A stretch of DNA of 64,000 bases from Marivita sp046591575. Lineage in GTDB: Bacteria > Pseudomonadota > Alphaproteobacteria > Rhodobacterales > Rhodobacteraceae. Each line of letters starts with the position of its first letter. Within the stretch, counting starts at the first letter, position 1. The stretch lies in assembly GCF_046591575.1 (NCBI RefSeq), contig NZ_JBIQWA010000004.1, forward strand, positions 124,001 through 188,000, in the 5' to 3' direction. Position numbers and translations under genes: made by a program. Below, piece by piece: positions 7,677 to 16,313 of the stretch. The notes under the pieces are model-generated. The model saw only the letters and a list, made by a program, of their open reading frames with translations, was not told the origin of the DNA and searched no databases.

Positions 7677-9157
7677 GCCAGTTTCCCATCCAAAGCGGCC
7701 ACTGCAACGCTGGCCTGTTCGGCGTCGTCGAACGGATAGACCGTGTCGCCGATGGTCTGCCCGGTTTCGTGGCCCTTGCCACAGATCAACAGCGCATCAC
7801 CCGGCCCGACAGCATCGACGCCACGCAAAATGGCTTCGGCGCGATCACCCACCTCCACAGCCTCGGGCGCGCCTTCAAGAACCGCCTGACGGATCGCTGC
7901 GGGATCTTCGCTGCGCGGGTTGTCATCGGTCACAAAGACACTGTCGGCATGTTCGGCAGCGGCGGCCCCCATCAACGGGCGCTTGCCGGGATCACGATCC
8001 CCGCCTGCACCGATGATGGCCACCAAACGGCCCATCACATGCGGGCGCAGCGCCTGACAGGCGGTGGCGATGGCGTCGGGCGTGTGGGAATAATCCACAT
8101 AGATCGCCGCCCCGTTGGTGCGTGTTGCGGCCAGTTGCATGCGTCCCCGCACGGTTTCCAGTTCGGGCAACACCGCGAAAACCCGATCCGGGGCCGCGCC
8201 GCTGGCAATCACAAGCCCTGCGGCCACCATGACGTTTTCGGCCTGAAAACCGCCCATCAGATTAAGCCGGGTCTGAAAGGTCTCGCCGCCGAATTTGATC
8301 CGGACATCCTGCCCGGTGGCGTCAAAGCGTTGGCCCAGCAACACCATATCGGCCCCGGTGTCTCGGCCCACGGTCATCACCTCTTGACCGCGCGCGCGGG
8401 CAATCGCCAGCATGTCAACGCCGCGCGCATCGTCGATATTGATCACCGCGATGCCGTCTTCGGGCAGGACGCGGGCAAAAAGACCGGCCTTGGCATCGAA
8501 ATACGCCTCAAAGCTGTCATGATAATCCAGATGGTCCTGGGTAAAGTTGGTAAAGCCCGCAGCGCGCAGGTTGACCCCATCAAGACGCCGCTGGGCCAGC
8601 CCGTGCGAGGACGCCTCCATCGCGGCGTGCTGTATCCCTGCGGCTTCGGCCCCGGCCAAGGCGCGGTGCAGCGTGATGGGCTCCGGGGTTGTGTGCGCAA
8701 GCGGCGCTTGCCAGTCGCCCTCGACCCCGGTGGTGCCCAGGTTGATGGCCGGATCGCCCAGCAATTGCCAAATCCGGCGCACAAAGCTGGCCACGCTGGT
8801 TTTGCCATTGGTCCCGGTGACCGCCACAACGGTTTCGGGTTGCCGTTCAAACCAAAGCGCTGCGGTAAAAGCCAGCGTCTGTCTGGGGTCTGCGGCGACA
8901 ACCACGGCTGCGGTCGACCCTGCCAAGTCCTGTTCGGCGATGTCGACGCCATCCAGATCGGTCAGGATCGCCGACGCCCCCATGCGAAGCGCGTATTGGA
9001 TGAACTCTGCGCCATGCATGCGCGTGCCCGGAAGGGCGGCAAACAGATAACCCTCTTTCACATCGCGGCTGTCAACAGCCAGACCAGTGACAATCGCGTC
9101 TGCGCCGCCGCGTGCGGTCAATCCCAGATCAGCCAGACTTTTGGCACCTGCCCCCAT
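7673..9157 (-). CDS. murE: UDP-N-acetylmuramoyl-L-alanyl-D-glutamate--2,6-diaminopimelate ligase
   Basis: A 494-residue Mur ligase that adds the third stem-peptide residue. The P-loop is AVTGTNGKTSVASFV, the substrate-binding lysine region is DYHDSFEAYFDAKAGLF, and the C-terminal domain carries a DDNPRSEDP motif. In this family DNPR at that site marks meso-diaminopimelate rather than lysine specificity, as expected for a Gram-negative organism. The gene lies 44 bases downstream of ftsI and overlaps murF by four bases. Confidence 0.96.
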   Translation of the reverse strand: MGAGAKSLADLGLTARGGADAIVTGLAVDSRDVKEGYLFAALPGTRMHGAEFIQYALRMGASAILTDLDGVDIAEQDLAGSTAAVVVAADPRQTLAFTAALWFERQPETVVAVTGTNGKTSVASFVRRIWQLLGDPAINLGTTGVEGDWQAPLAHTTPEPITLHRALAGAEAAGIQHAAMEASSHGLAQRRLDGVNLRAAGFTNFTQDHLDYHDSFEAYFDAKAGLFARVLPEDGIAVINIDDARGVDMLAIARARGQEVMTVGRDTGADMVLLGQRFDATGQDVRIKFGGETFQTRLNLMGGFQAENVMVAAGLVIASGAAPDRVFAVLPELETVRGRMQLAATRTNGAAIYVDYSHTPDAIATACQALRPHVMGRLVAIIGAGGDRDPGKRPLMGAAAAEHADSVFVTDDNPRSEDPAAIRQAVLEGAPEAVEVGDRAEAILRGVDAVGPGDALLICGKGHETGQTIGDTVYPFDDAEQASVAVAALDGKLA

Positions 9158-9201
9158 AACGCACCCCTTGTTCAGTGGCTCTCGTGACGGGTGGTGTCCC
9201 G

Positions 9202-10989
9202 TCAGTTCGAGGTGTTGATGATGCTGCTGAGATGCCTTGTTTCGACCTGCGGACGCAAGCCCAGAAGCGGCGCAACGCGGCGGATCATTTCAGCCGCAAC
9301 CGGAACAGCGGTCCATCCAGCGGTGCGGCGGGGCTTTTTGCCGCTCGTTTCAACAGGTTCATCCAGCGTGACAATCAGGACGTATTTCGGATCATGGGCC
9401 GGAAATACAGAGGCGAAGGTGTTGATCACCTTGTCCGTATAATACCCGCCCCCGCGACGGCGCGGCTTGTCCGCCGTGCCGGTTTTGCCGCCCACGGAAT
9501 AGCCCGGCACGTCCCCAAAGCTGGCGGTGCCTTCGGTGACAACCTTGCGCAGCATGTCAAGCGATTGCGCGGCGGTGCGTTCGGACATCACCCGCCGCCC
9601 CAGCTTTGGTCCGGCTTGTTTCAAAAGCGTCGGGGCCACGTAATGACCGCCATTGGCAATCGCCGCATAGCCTGCCGCAAGATGCAGGGGTGTGGTGCTG
9701 ATGCCATGCCCGTAAGAAATGGTCACGGTCGAGATATCCGCCCAGCGCTGCGGCAAAAGCGGCTGGCCGCCGGTGGCCTCGACAATTTCAAGCGGGGTCG
9801 GCTTGAACAAGCCCAGACTTTCAAGAAACTCTTTTTGCCGTTTGGCACCGATCTGCAAGGCAAGCTTGCCCGTGCCGCGGTTGGAGCTTTTGACAATGAT
9901 GTCGGACACCGAAAGCGGGCCGTAATTCTTGTTGTTGAATTCACCGATCCGGTGCCCGTTCACCCGCATCGGCGGCGACGTGTCGATGATGGTGTTGGGA
10001 TTGACCAGACCAAGCTCCAGCGCCTGCGCCGACGTAAAGACCTTGAAGGTCGATCCAAGCTCGTAGACGCCCTGCACCGCGCGGTTGAACAACGGGCTGT
10101 CAGAGGCATCACCGTCGGTCAGGGGGCGTGGCCGGTCATTGGGATCAAAATCCGGCAGGGACGCGATCGAGATCACCTCACCGGTATAGGCGTCCATCAG
10201 AACGCTGGCGGCCCCTTTGGCATTCAACAGCTTCATCCCACCCAAAAGCACCCGCTCGGCGGCAGCCTGAATCGTCAGGTCCAGCGACAGCTCCAGTGGC
10301 GCGCCTTCGCGGGCCGGGTCGCGCAGCTCTGCGTCGAAGAACTTCTCGATACCGGCGGTGCCGATCACCTCGGCGGAATGTACGCCTTCGCGACCAAAAC
10401 TTGCGCCGCCCAGAATATGGGCCGCCAGCGCGCCATTGGGATAAAGCCGCATTTCGCGCGGGCCAAACAAAAGCCCCGGCTCGCCGATATCATGCACCTG
10501 CTGTTTCTGCTCCGGGCTTAACTTCTTGCGCACCCACATGAATTTGCGCTTGCCGGTAAAATCCTTGATCAACCGCTCTTCGTTGAGTTCGGGAAAGATC
10601 TTCACCAATTCCTGCGCGGTGCGCAGCGGATCAATCATCTGTTGCGGATGCGCATAAAGCGAGAACGTCTCCATGTTCGTCGCCATGATCCGGCCCTTGC
10701 GATCCACGATATCGGCACGGCTGGCAATGATAGACGCCCCTGTTGCCTGGGCGCGGGGTTCGGCCGGTTCCGACGCCGCCAGCGTGCCCATGCGCGCCCC
10801 GATGACGCCAAACGCACAGAAAAACATCACCGCCATGACCAGCAATCGGCCCTCTGCCCGCGACCGGGACATATCGCGCATCTGTTCGTGACGGATGCGC
10901 AGGTTTTCCTTTTCGATGGCGTCGGGGTTTTCGCCTTTCTTGCGCGCGTCCAGGATACGCGCCAGCGGGCGCAGCGGTGTGCGGATCAT
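9202..10989 (-). CDS. ftsI: Peptidoglycan D,D-transpeptidase FtsI (penicillin-binding protein 3 type)
   Basis: A 595-residue class B penicillin-binding protein for septal cross-linking. One N-terminal membrane segment (around LLVMAVMFFCAFGVIGARMG) is followed by the dimerisation domain and the transpeptidase domain. The three active-site motifs are present: STFK in ELGSTFKVFTSAQ, SSN in KSSNRGTGKLALQ, and KTG in SVGGKTGTADKP. The start overlaps the ftsL stop by four bases. The N-terminus has an extra basic cytoplasmic stretch of about 45 residues before the membrane segment, which is not unusual in alphaproteobacteria. Confidence 0.96.
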   Translation of the reverse strand: MIRTPLRPLARILDARKKGENPDAIEKENLRIRHEQMRDMSRSRAEGRLLVMAVMFFCAFGVIGARMGTLAASEPAEPRAQATGASIIASRADIVDRKGRIMATNMETFSLYAHPQQMIDPLRTAQELVKIFPELNEERLIKDFTGKRKFMWVRKKLSPEQKQQVHDIGEPGLLFGPREMRLYPNGALAAHILGGASFGREGVHSAEVIGTAGIEKFFDAELRDPAREGAPLELSLDLTIQAAAERVLLGGMKLLNAKGAASVLMDAYTGEVISIASLPDFDPNDRPRPLTDGDASDSPLFNRAVQGVYELGSTFKVFTSAQALELGLVNPNTIIDTSPPMRVNGHRIGEFNNKNYGPLSVSDIIVKSSNRGTGKLALQIGAKRQKEFLESLGLFKPTPLEIVEATGGQPLLPQRWADISTVTISYGHGISTTPLHLAAGYAAIANGGHYVAPTLLKQAGPKLGRRVMSERTAAQSLDMLRKVVTEGTASFGDVPGYSVGGKTGTADKPRRRGGGYYTDKVINTFASVFPAHDPKYVLIVTLDEPVETSGKKPRRTAGWTAVPVAAEMIRRVAPLLGLRPQVETRHLSSIINTSN

Positions 10990-11330
10990 GGATTGGCTCC
11001 GGCGCTGGAAATTTCAACCGACTCGGTGATGGGCAGTTCTGGCGGTGTGGGATAGGCCACCTGATCCACGCGACCGAATTGATCGGGTTGCAGAGGCATC
11101 AGGCCCAGCCTTTCAAAATTGATTTCCGCCAGATCGCGCAGCCTGTCGGGGCGGTTCAGATACGCCCATTCCGCCTTGAGAACCGCCAGACGCGCCCGCG
11201 CATCGCGGATTTCGGCGCGGGTGTTTTGCGCCTCGGCCAACGCGGCCTGGGTTTTGTAGTTTTCGTGATAGGCCCAAAAAGCGGCGGCAATCACTGTCAA
11301 GAACGTCAGAACATACATTAACGACCGCAT
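10986..11330 (-). CDS. ftsL: Cell division protein FtsL
   Basis: A 114-residue bitopic protein. An N-terminal hydrophobic helix (MRSLMYVLTFLTVIAAAFWAY, residues 1-21) is followed by a predicted coiled coil rich in Ala, Glu and Arg (residues about 25-60) and the conserved WAYLNRPDRLRDLAEINFERLGL segment. FtsL forms a periplasmic complex with FtsB and FtsQ in the divisome. FtsL sequences diverge strongly, so the position between rsmH and ftsI is important support. It overlaps rsmH by one base and ftsI by four. Confidence 0.9.
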   Translation of the reverse strand: MRSLMYVLTFLTVIAAAFWAYHENYKTQAALAEAQNTRAEIRDARARLAVLKAEWAYLNRPDRLRDLAEINFERLGLMPLQPDQFGRVDQVAYPTPPELPITESVEISSAGANP

Positions 11331-12322
11331 CAGCGTTTATCCTTCAACTGGGGCAGCGCAATCTGGCCTGCATCAATCGCACCGGCGGGGGCATCCGTGC
11401 GTCGGGCCACCCGAAGCTTTGCCGACCGCGCGCGCGGGTTCACATCCACTTCACCCGCATCCGGGCCGACCGCCTTGCGGGTCACCATTTCGAATGCCGG
11501 TGTGTCTGTTTCGATCTCGGGGGCATAGCGGTTGGCCCGCCCGGTTTGCCCGGCGCGCGCCTGAATAAAGCGTTTGACCATCCGGTCCTCGACCGAATGA
11601 AAGCTGACCACCGCCAGCAATCCCCCCGGTTTCAGCGCCCGTTCCGCCGCCATCAGACCCTGCATCAGCGCGCCATATTCGTCATTCACAGCAATGCGCA
11701 ACGCCTGAAAGCTGCGGGTGGCCGGGTGCGATTGGTTGGGCTTGGGGCGCGGCAGGCAGGTTTCGATGATCCCGGCCAGCGCCAGCGTGCGGGTGATCGG
11801 GCTGATCTTGCGCGCGGCAACAATTGCTTTGGCGATCCGCCGTGACGCGCGCTCTTCGCCGTAGGTATAAAGGATGTCAGCAATATCGACTTCGTCAGCC
11901 TCGTTCACGATATCCGCCGCCGACGGCCCATCCTGGCCCATTCGCATGTCAAGCGGCCCGTCCCGCATAAACGAAAATCCGCGCTCGGCCTGATCAAGCT
12001 GCATCGACGACACGCCCAGATCCAACACCACACCGTCCACGTTTGAGGCAATCTGGTCCATCTCGGCAAAATTCGCCTGATGCAGTTGGATGCGCCCGTC
12101 ATACTCGGGCAGCCAGGCAGCTGCCATCTCATGCGCCAGCGGATCACGGTCGATGCCGATCACGGTGTCGGCACCTGCCTCGATCAAACCACGTGCATAC
12201 CCGCCCGCGCCAAAGGTTCCGTCGATCCAGACCCCCGAAACCGGCGCGACCGCCCGCAAAAGCGGGGCAAGCAAAACCGGAATATGTGGATCATGTGGCG
12301 GCGAGGCAGCGGCAGCAGACAT
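11330..12322 (-). CDS. rsmH: 16S rRNA (cytosine(1402)-N4)-methyltransferase
   Basis: A 330-residue SAM-dependent methyltransferase (formerly MraW). The N-terminal HIPVLLAPLLRAV and the SAM-binding IDGTFGAGGYARGLIEAG are typical, as are VVLDLGVSSMQLDQAERGFSF, LRIAVNDE and the C-terminal FHSVEDRMVKRF. It methylates N4 of C1402 in 16S rRNA at the decoding centre. It starts four bases after the mraZ stop and overlaps ftsL by one base. Confidence 0.97.
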   Translation of the reverse strand: MSAAAASPPHDPHIPVLLAPLLRAVAPVSGVWIDGTFGAGGYARGLIEAGADTVIGIDRDPLAHEMAAAWLPEYDGRIQLHQANFAEMDQIASNVDGVVLDLGVSSMQLDQAERGFSFMRDGPLDMRMGQDGPSAADIVNEADEVDIADILYTYGEERASRRIAKAIVAARKISPITRTLALAGIIETCLPRPKPNQSHPATRSFQALRIAVNDEYGALMQGLMAAERALKPGGLLAVVSFHSVEDRMVKRFIQARAGQTGRANRYAPEIETDTPAFEMVTRKAVGPDAGEVDVNPRARSAKLRVARRTDAPAGAIDAGQIALPQLKDKR

Positions 12323-12325
12323 GTT

Positions 12326-12835
12326 TTAGCCTCCTGATGGCCCATCAAGGAAGATCAGCGGGTCAACATTGTCGGGCAGATCGTCCAGCCACTCTTCGGT
12401 CGCCGCCAGCTCTTCGGATTCGTAGGTCTCGGGCTCCCAGATCTGGAAGGTGTCACCGGCACCGGTGAACAGCGCCTCAGAGGACAGGCCGATCTTTTCG
12501 CGCAGCTTGGCCGGCAAAACCAGACGCCCGGTGTCATCCACGCTGGTTGCATGGGATTGGGTGTTGAACAAGCGTTGCAGCATCCGGCGCTCGACCGATC
12601 CGCGGGGAAGCGCCTCGATCTTGTCGTCCACCTCTTCGATGGCTTCGACCGTATAACATTCAAGATATTTGCGCCGCTTGTCGCCGTAGACAATGACCAA
12701 TTCGGGGTTCAGACCTTCGGTGTAGTTCGGATCGCCCGCCTCCAGCACACGGCGAAACGAGGCCGGGATAGACACCCGACCCTTGCCATCAACCTTGTGA
12801 TGACTTTCGCCTCTGAACCTTAGCTTGCGGGTCAC
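12326..12835 (-). CDS. mraZ: Transcriptional regulator MraZ
   Basis: A 169-residue AbrB-fold protein with two SpoVT/AbrB-like halves: residues about 8-60 include GESHHKVDGKGRVSIPASFR, and residues about 90-140 include SHATSVDDTGRLVLPAKLREKIGL. Each half contains the DxxGRxxxP pattern. MraZ binds repeated TGGGN-type boxes upstream of its own gene and controls the dcw operon. The start is a GTG at 12835 just after an AAAGGA/AGTAGGG region. It is the first gene of the cluster and is preceded by a long structured leader. Confidence 0.95.
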   Translation of the reverse strand: MTRKLRFRGESHHKVDGKGRVSIPASFRRVLEAGDPNYTEGLNPELVIVYGDKRRKYLECYTVEAIEEVDDKIEALPRGSVERRMLQRLFNTQSHATSVDDTGRLVLPAKLREKIGLSSEALFTGAGDTFQIWEPETYESEELAATEEWLDDLPDNVDPLIFLDGPSGG

Positions 12836-12871
12836 TGCCCTACTGGTCCTTTCACGCCTTGGGTCCGGAAA

Positions 12872-12913
12872 CGGAAACGGCGGGTTGATCTGCTGCCACT
12901 GATCAACCCGCCG
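12872..12913 (-). terminator. Strong hairpin in the mraZ leader, possible 3' end of an UpsM-like sRNA
   Basis: A 13-base perfect stem (12878-12890 with 12901-12913) closes a ten-base loop and is followed on the minus strand by the uridine-rich tract UUUCCGUUUCC. It lies 37 bases upstream of the mraZ start. In Rhodobacter sphaeroides the mraZ leader ends in a terminator that yields the orphan sRNA UpsM (about 206 nt). This hairpin has the matching position. The U-tract is interrupted, so termination would be partial. Confidence 0.6.
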
Positions 12914-13111
12914 CCCGTGTCCCGTCTCCGGGAAAGTCCGACTGCGCGCGCCACCTGGGGGGATGTCTGCTCGCCCGCGCGCCGGATCTCTGTGTTAGAT
13001 GAAAGCGGGGGCCTGTATGAAACCTGCTTTTTTTATTGTTTGGATACCGCGTTGAGGTCTTTGTCGCCTCGTTTGCTGTTCCTGCTCTCATCTTGTGCAT
13101 TAGGGATGCCA

Positions 13112-13146
13112 TGGGAAAGCATGGGTCGCAACAGTTTTTTATGGGA
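13112..13146. promoter_or_regulatory. Candidate MraZ-box direct repeats
   Basis: TGGGA at 13112, TGGGT at 13122 and TGGGA at 13142 lie in ten-base phase, with one degenerate position at 13132. MraZ recognises tandem TGGGN boxes separated by five bases near the dcw promoter. The boxes read on the plus strand while mraZ is on the minus strand. They lie about 280 bases upstream of mraZ, compatible with a promoter for a leader of the UpsM type. Confidence 0.45.
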
Positions 13147-13523
13147 AAAAACACAAACCTTTGTTTTACACATACCCCAAACACAGCATCTGGTAGGCAA
13201 TCAGGGGCTAAAAATAGCAAATGATCCGAGCAATTCATCATTAACCACAAGATATTGTGCCGGCATTTTCTGACCATCGAGACCCATAATTTCCCGAAAG
13301 CATATAAAACAAAAGTGGAACATTATGTCTTATCGCAGCTATTTTACGAAAAAAGCATAACGGATCACGCAAAAAACCTGGAAATTCGGCGTCGATTCGC
13401 GGAATCACCCCCGCCTGGCCCAGCGCGTCCCATATCTGTCCCATCGTTTCCCATGCCGCTCCCGTCACACCCCGGGCGGCCCCGGTGCTTGCAATGGTCG
13501 GTTCCGCAGAGTACGCCAGAGCT

Positions 13524-13684
13524 GTCACGGTCCGGGCAAAACCCGGTGAAAAGGGAACGCGGTGCAACCCCGCGACTGCCCCCGCAACTGTAAGCGGACA
13601 GCGTGATCGGACAATGCCACTGGGACCGCCCGGGAAGGCCCGATCCACGCCATGACCCGCAAGTCAGGAGACCTGCCGTGGCCG
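13524..13684 (+). ncRNA. Cobalamin riboswitch
   Basis: The adenosylcobalamin aptamer landmarks occur in order: GGTGAAAAGGGAA near 13545, GGTGCAACCCC, CCCCCGCAACTGTAAGCGG, the conserved GCCACTGG near 13616, GGGAAGGCC, and the B12 box AAGTCAGGAGACCTGCC at 13661-13677. The 5' TCACGG and 3' GCCGTGG ends can close P1. It precedes the btuC start by about 110 bases, so binding of cobalamin should lower expression of the whole uptake operon. No clear intrinsic terminator follows, so control may be translational. Confidence 0.95.
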
Positions 13685-13795
13685 ATCACCCTACATCCGC
13701 GCGGGGTGCGCAGGGTGTAACGGTTCTCCGGTGTGGTGGCGGTCGCCGTTCGGGGCTTTGGCCCCGAACATGTAACACGCGCGGGAGGTCGAAGA

Positions 13796-14776
13796 GTGAA
13801 GCTCTTTGTTGCGCTACTGGCTCTTGTTGCGGCGATGTCCTTGATATCGCTTTTTGTGGGCTATGCCGCCATCCCCGCGGGGACGGGCCTTGCCGCGCTT
13901 TTCGGGAGCGGCGATCCGCTGATCGTGACGGTCATGCAGGACATCCGCCTGCCCCGCACGCTTCTGGCCGCCATGGTGGGCGCGTCTCTGGGGCTGGCCG
14001 GTGCGGCGATGCAAGGCTTTCTGCGCAATCCCCTGGCCGAACCCGGTCTGATCGGCGTCTCCGGATCGGCGGCACTTGGCGCGGTGATCGCGCTTCAGAC
14101 CGGTCTTGCGGTGACCTTTGCCCTGGCGCTGCCCTTGACCGCGCTGACCTTTGCGGCGGTGGCTGTGGGGATGATCCTGCTGCTGGCCGGTCCGCGCGGG
14201 TCGTCCTTGACGCTGATCCTGGCAGGCATCGCCGTATCGGCCTTTGCGGCCGCACTCACATCGCTTGCGCTGAACCTGTCGCCCAACCCCTATGCCGCCT
14301 CCGAGATCGTGTTCTGGATGATGGGCAGTGTGGCCGATCGCGCCATGAGCCATGTCTGGCTGGCGCTGCCGATCATGGCACTGGGCTGGCTGGCGCTGGC
14401 GACGCTGGGGCGGGGCCTTGATGCGCTGACATTGGGCGAAGACGCGGCCGAAGCGCTTGGCGTGTCGCTGACATCGCTGCGGCTTCGGTTGTTGTTCGGC
14501 ACCGCGGCCGCAGTGGGGGCTGCAACAGCAGTGGCCGGTGCCGTCGGGTTTGTCGGGCTGGTCGTGCCGCATATCCTGCGCCGGGTGGCGCAGGGTCGCC
14601 CCTCGACATTGCTTTGGGCCTCTACCCTTGGCGGGGCCGCGATGGTGCTTGCCGCCGATCTTGCGGTGCGGCTGATCCTGCCGGAACGCGACCTGAAACT
14701 GGGGGTTGTGATGGCCCTGATCGGCGCGCCGCTGTTTCTGCATCTGATTTACAAAACCCGAAGGGAAATCGCATGA
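13796..14776 (+). CDS. btuC: Vitamin B12 ABC transporter permease (FecCD/BtuC family)
   Basis: A 326-residue polytopic membrane protein of the FecCD permease family, with the signature RLPRTLLAAMVGASLGLAGAAMQGFLRNPLAEPGLIGVSGSAALG split over residues about 45-95 and a C-terminal GAVGFVGLVVPHILRR coupling region. It forms the membrane channel for cobalamin import with btuD and btuF. I chose the GTG at 13796 because GGGAGGTC precedes it at good spacing and the first residues then form a membrane segment. An upstream in-frame GTG at 13733 adds a non-hydrophobic extension. The stop overlaps btuD by four bases. The riboswitch upstream supports B12 rather than iron-siderophore transport. Confidence 0.9.
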   Translation: MKLFVALLALVAAMSLISLFVGYAAIPAGTGLAALFGSGDPLIVTVMQDIRLPRTLLAAMVGASLGLAGAAMQGFLRNPLAEPGLIGVSGSAALGAVIALQTGLAVTFALALPLTALTFAAVAVGMILLLAGPRGSSLTLILAGIAVSAFAAALTSLALNLSPNPYAASEIVFWMMGSVADRAMSHVWLALPIMALGWLALATLGRGLDALTLGEDAAEALGVSLTSLRLRLLFGTAAAVGAATAVAGAVGFVGLVVPHILRRVAQGRPSTLLWASTLGGAAMVLAADLAVRLILPERDLKLGVVMALIGAPLFLHLIYKTRREIA

Positions 14777-15531
14777 CCCTTCTGGCTTTGGATGCGTTGA
14801 CCGTGCGCCGGGGCGAATGCCCGGTTGTTGACGCGGCCTCGCTTCGCCTTCGGGCCGGGGAATGTGTGGGACTGATAGGTCCAAACGGCGCGGGCAAAAC
14901 ATCTTTGCTGCGCGGCGCGCTTGGGCTGTTGCCCTTTGAAGGCACAAGCAGCCTGGCACAGTTGCGCCCGAAAGACCGCGCAGCACAGGCCGCCTGGCTG
15001 CCGCAAAAGCGCGAGATTGCCTGGCCCATGACCGTGGAACGGGTGGTTGCGCTGGGCCGTCTGCCCTATCTGGCCCGTGGCGCGTCGCTGTCGGCCACCG
15101 ATCAGGCCAGCGTCAACGCCGCACTCACGCGGATGGGGCTGGACAGCTTTCGCTCGCGCATTGCCACACATCTGTCCGGTGGAGAGCAGGCACGCGTACT
15201 GATTGCCCGCACATTGGCGCAGGAAACGCCGCTTCTGATTGCCGACGAACCGATTGCCGGTCTTGATCCTGCCGCGCAAATCGCCACGCTTGAGGTGTTT
15301 CAATCGCTCGCCAAAGACGGCCGCACCGTGTTCACGTCGCTGCACGATCTGTCGTTGGCTGCGCGGTATTGTTCGCGCATCATTGTGATCCACGCCGGGC
15401 GCATTGCCGGAGACGGCCCGCCCGAGGACGTCTTGACCAGCGATATGCTGGCGCGGGTGTTTCGCCTGAACGCAAACATCGTGCACACGCGCCACGGGCT
15501 GTTGATTGAACCTCTGGGGGTGCTGCCATGA
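14773..15531 (+). CDS. btuD: Vitamin B12 ABC transporter ATP-binding protein
   Basis: A 252-residue ABC ATPase. Walker A is GPNGAGKTSLLRG (residues about 34-46), the signature is HLSGGEQARVLIARTLAQ, Walker B is PLLIADEPIAGLD, and the switch histidine is in TSLHDLSLAARYC. It powers the BtuC channel. The start at 14773 gives the ATGA overlap with btuC. A longer in-frame extension upstream lies wholly inside btuC. It overlaps btuF by four bases, so C, D and F are tightly coupled. Confidence 0.92.
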   Translation: MTLLALDALTVRRGECPVVDAASLRLRAGECVGLIGPNGAGKTSLLRGALGLLPFEGTSSLAQLRPKDRAAQAAWLPQKREIAWPMTVERVVALGRLPYLARGASLSATDQASVNAALTRMGLDSFRSRIATHLSGGEQARVLIARTLAQETPLLIADEPIAGLDPAAQIATLEVFQSLAKDGRTVFTSLHDLSLAARYCSRIIVIHAGRIAGDGPPEDVLTSDMLARVFRLNANIVHTRHGLLIEPLGVLP

Positions 15532-16313
15532 CCGCCCCGACCCGCATTGTCTGTCTGACCGAGGAAACCGTCGAAACCCTGTATCTGCTGGGCCAAGAGC
15601 ACCGCATCGCAGGTGTCACAGGCTATGCTGTCCGGCCCAAACGGGTCCGGGCCGAAAAGCCGCGCGTGGGCGCGTTTACCTCTGCTGACATTCCCAAAAT
15701 CCTGGCCCTGTCGCCCGATCTTGTGCTGACATTTTCGGATTTGCAGGCCGATATCGCCGCCGACCTGATCCGCGCGGGTGTCGAGGTGATGGCCTTTAAC
15801 CAGCGCGACATTGCCGGAATCTTGCGCATGATCCGCCTGCTGGGCAGGCTGGTCGACTGCACGGACGCCGCCGACGCGTTGGCGCAGGGCTATGAATCGC
15901 GGATCGCCGATTTGACAGCACGCCCGCCTGCCCACCGCCCCCGGGTCTATTTCGAGGAATGGGACAGCCCCATGATCACCAGCATTGGCTGGGTTTCGGA
16001 ATTGATCGACATTGCGGGCGGCATGGATTGCTTTGCGCATCTGCGGACCGAACAGGCCGCGCAGAACAGGATTGTGACATCCGATCAGGTGATTGCCGCA
16101 CAGCCAGACATTATAGTGGCCTCGTGGTGCGGCAAGAAAGTGCGGCCCGAGAAAATTGCCGCACGCCCCGGCTGGGCAGACATACCTGCGGTGCGTTCGG
16201 GGCGCATCATCGAGATCAAATCGCCGTTGATCCTGCAACCCGGACCGGCGGCACTTGGCGATGGGCTGGACGCATTGATCGCCGCCATCGCCGTCAAGGA
16301 GACCCAAGCATAA
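15528..16313 (+). CDS. btuF: Cobalamin-binding ABC transporter substrate-binding protein (BtuF-like)
   Basis: A 261-residue protein with the two-lobed periplasmic binding protein pattern of cluster A: RIVCLTEETVETLYLLGQEHRIAGVTGYAV at the start, LSPDLVLTFSDLQADIA, a long inter-lobe helix, then EEWDSPMITSIGWVSELIDIAGG and AAQPDIIVASWCGKK. It should deliver cobalamin to BtuCD. Oddly, the N-terminus goes straight into the first beta strand, and neither a signal peptide nor a lipobox is visible from the ATG at 15528, which overlaps btuD by four bases. It may use an unusual export route, or it may be cytoplasmic. Confidence 0.85.
   Translation: MTAPTRIVCLTEETVETLYLLGQEHRIAGVTGYAVRPKRVRAEKPRVGAFTSADIPKILALSPDLVLTFSDLQADIAADLIRAGVEVMAFNQRDIAGILRMIRLLGRLVDCTDAADALAQGYESRIADLTARPPAHRPRVYFEEWDSPMITSIGWVSELIDIAGGMDCFAHLRTEQAAQNRIVTSDQVIAAQPDIIVASWCGKKVRPEKIAARPGWADIPAVRSGRIIEIKSPLILQPGPAALGDGLDALIAAIAVKETQA

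Noticed and set aside
7622..9187. 521-codon open frame on the plus strand
   Set aside because: Antisense shadow of murE. It has no ribosome-binding site and an unnatural His/Gln/Arg-rich composition.
12903..13277. 124-codon open frame on the minus strand upstream of mraZ
   Set aside because: It covers the mraZ leader with its hairpin. There is no ribosome-binding site and no protein-like pattern.
15959..16312. Extension of exbB into btuF
   Set aside because: The stretch is out of frame inside btuF. The ATG at 16313 starts a normal ExbB N-terminus.
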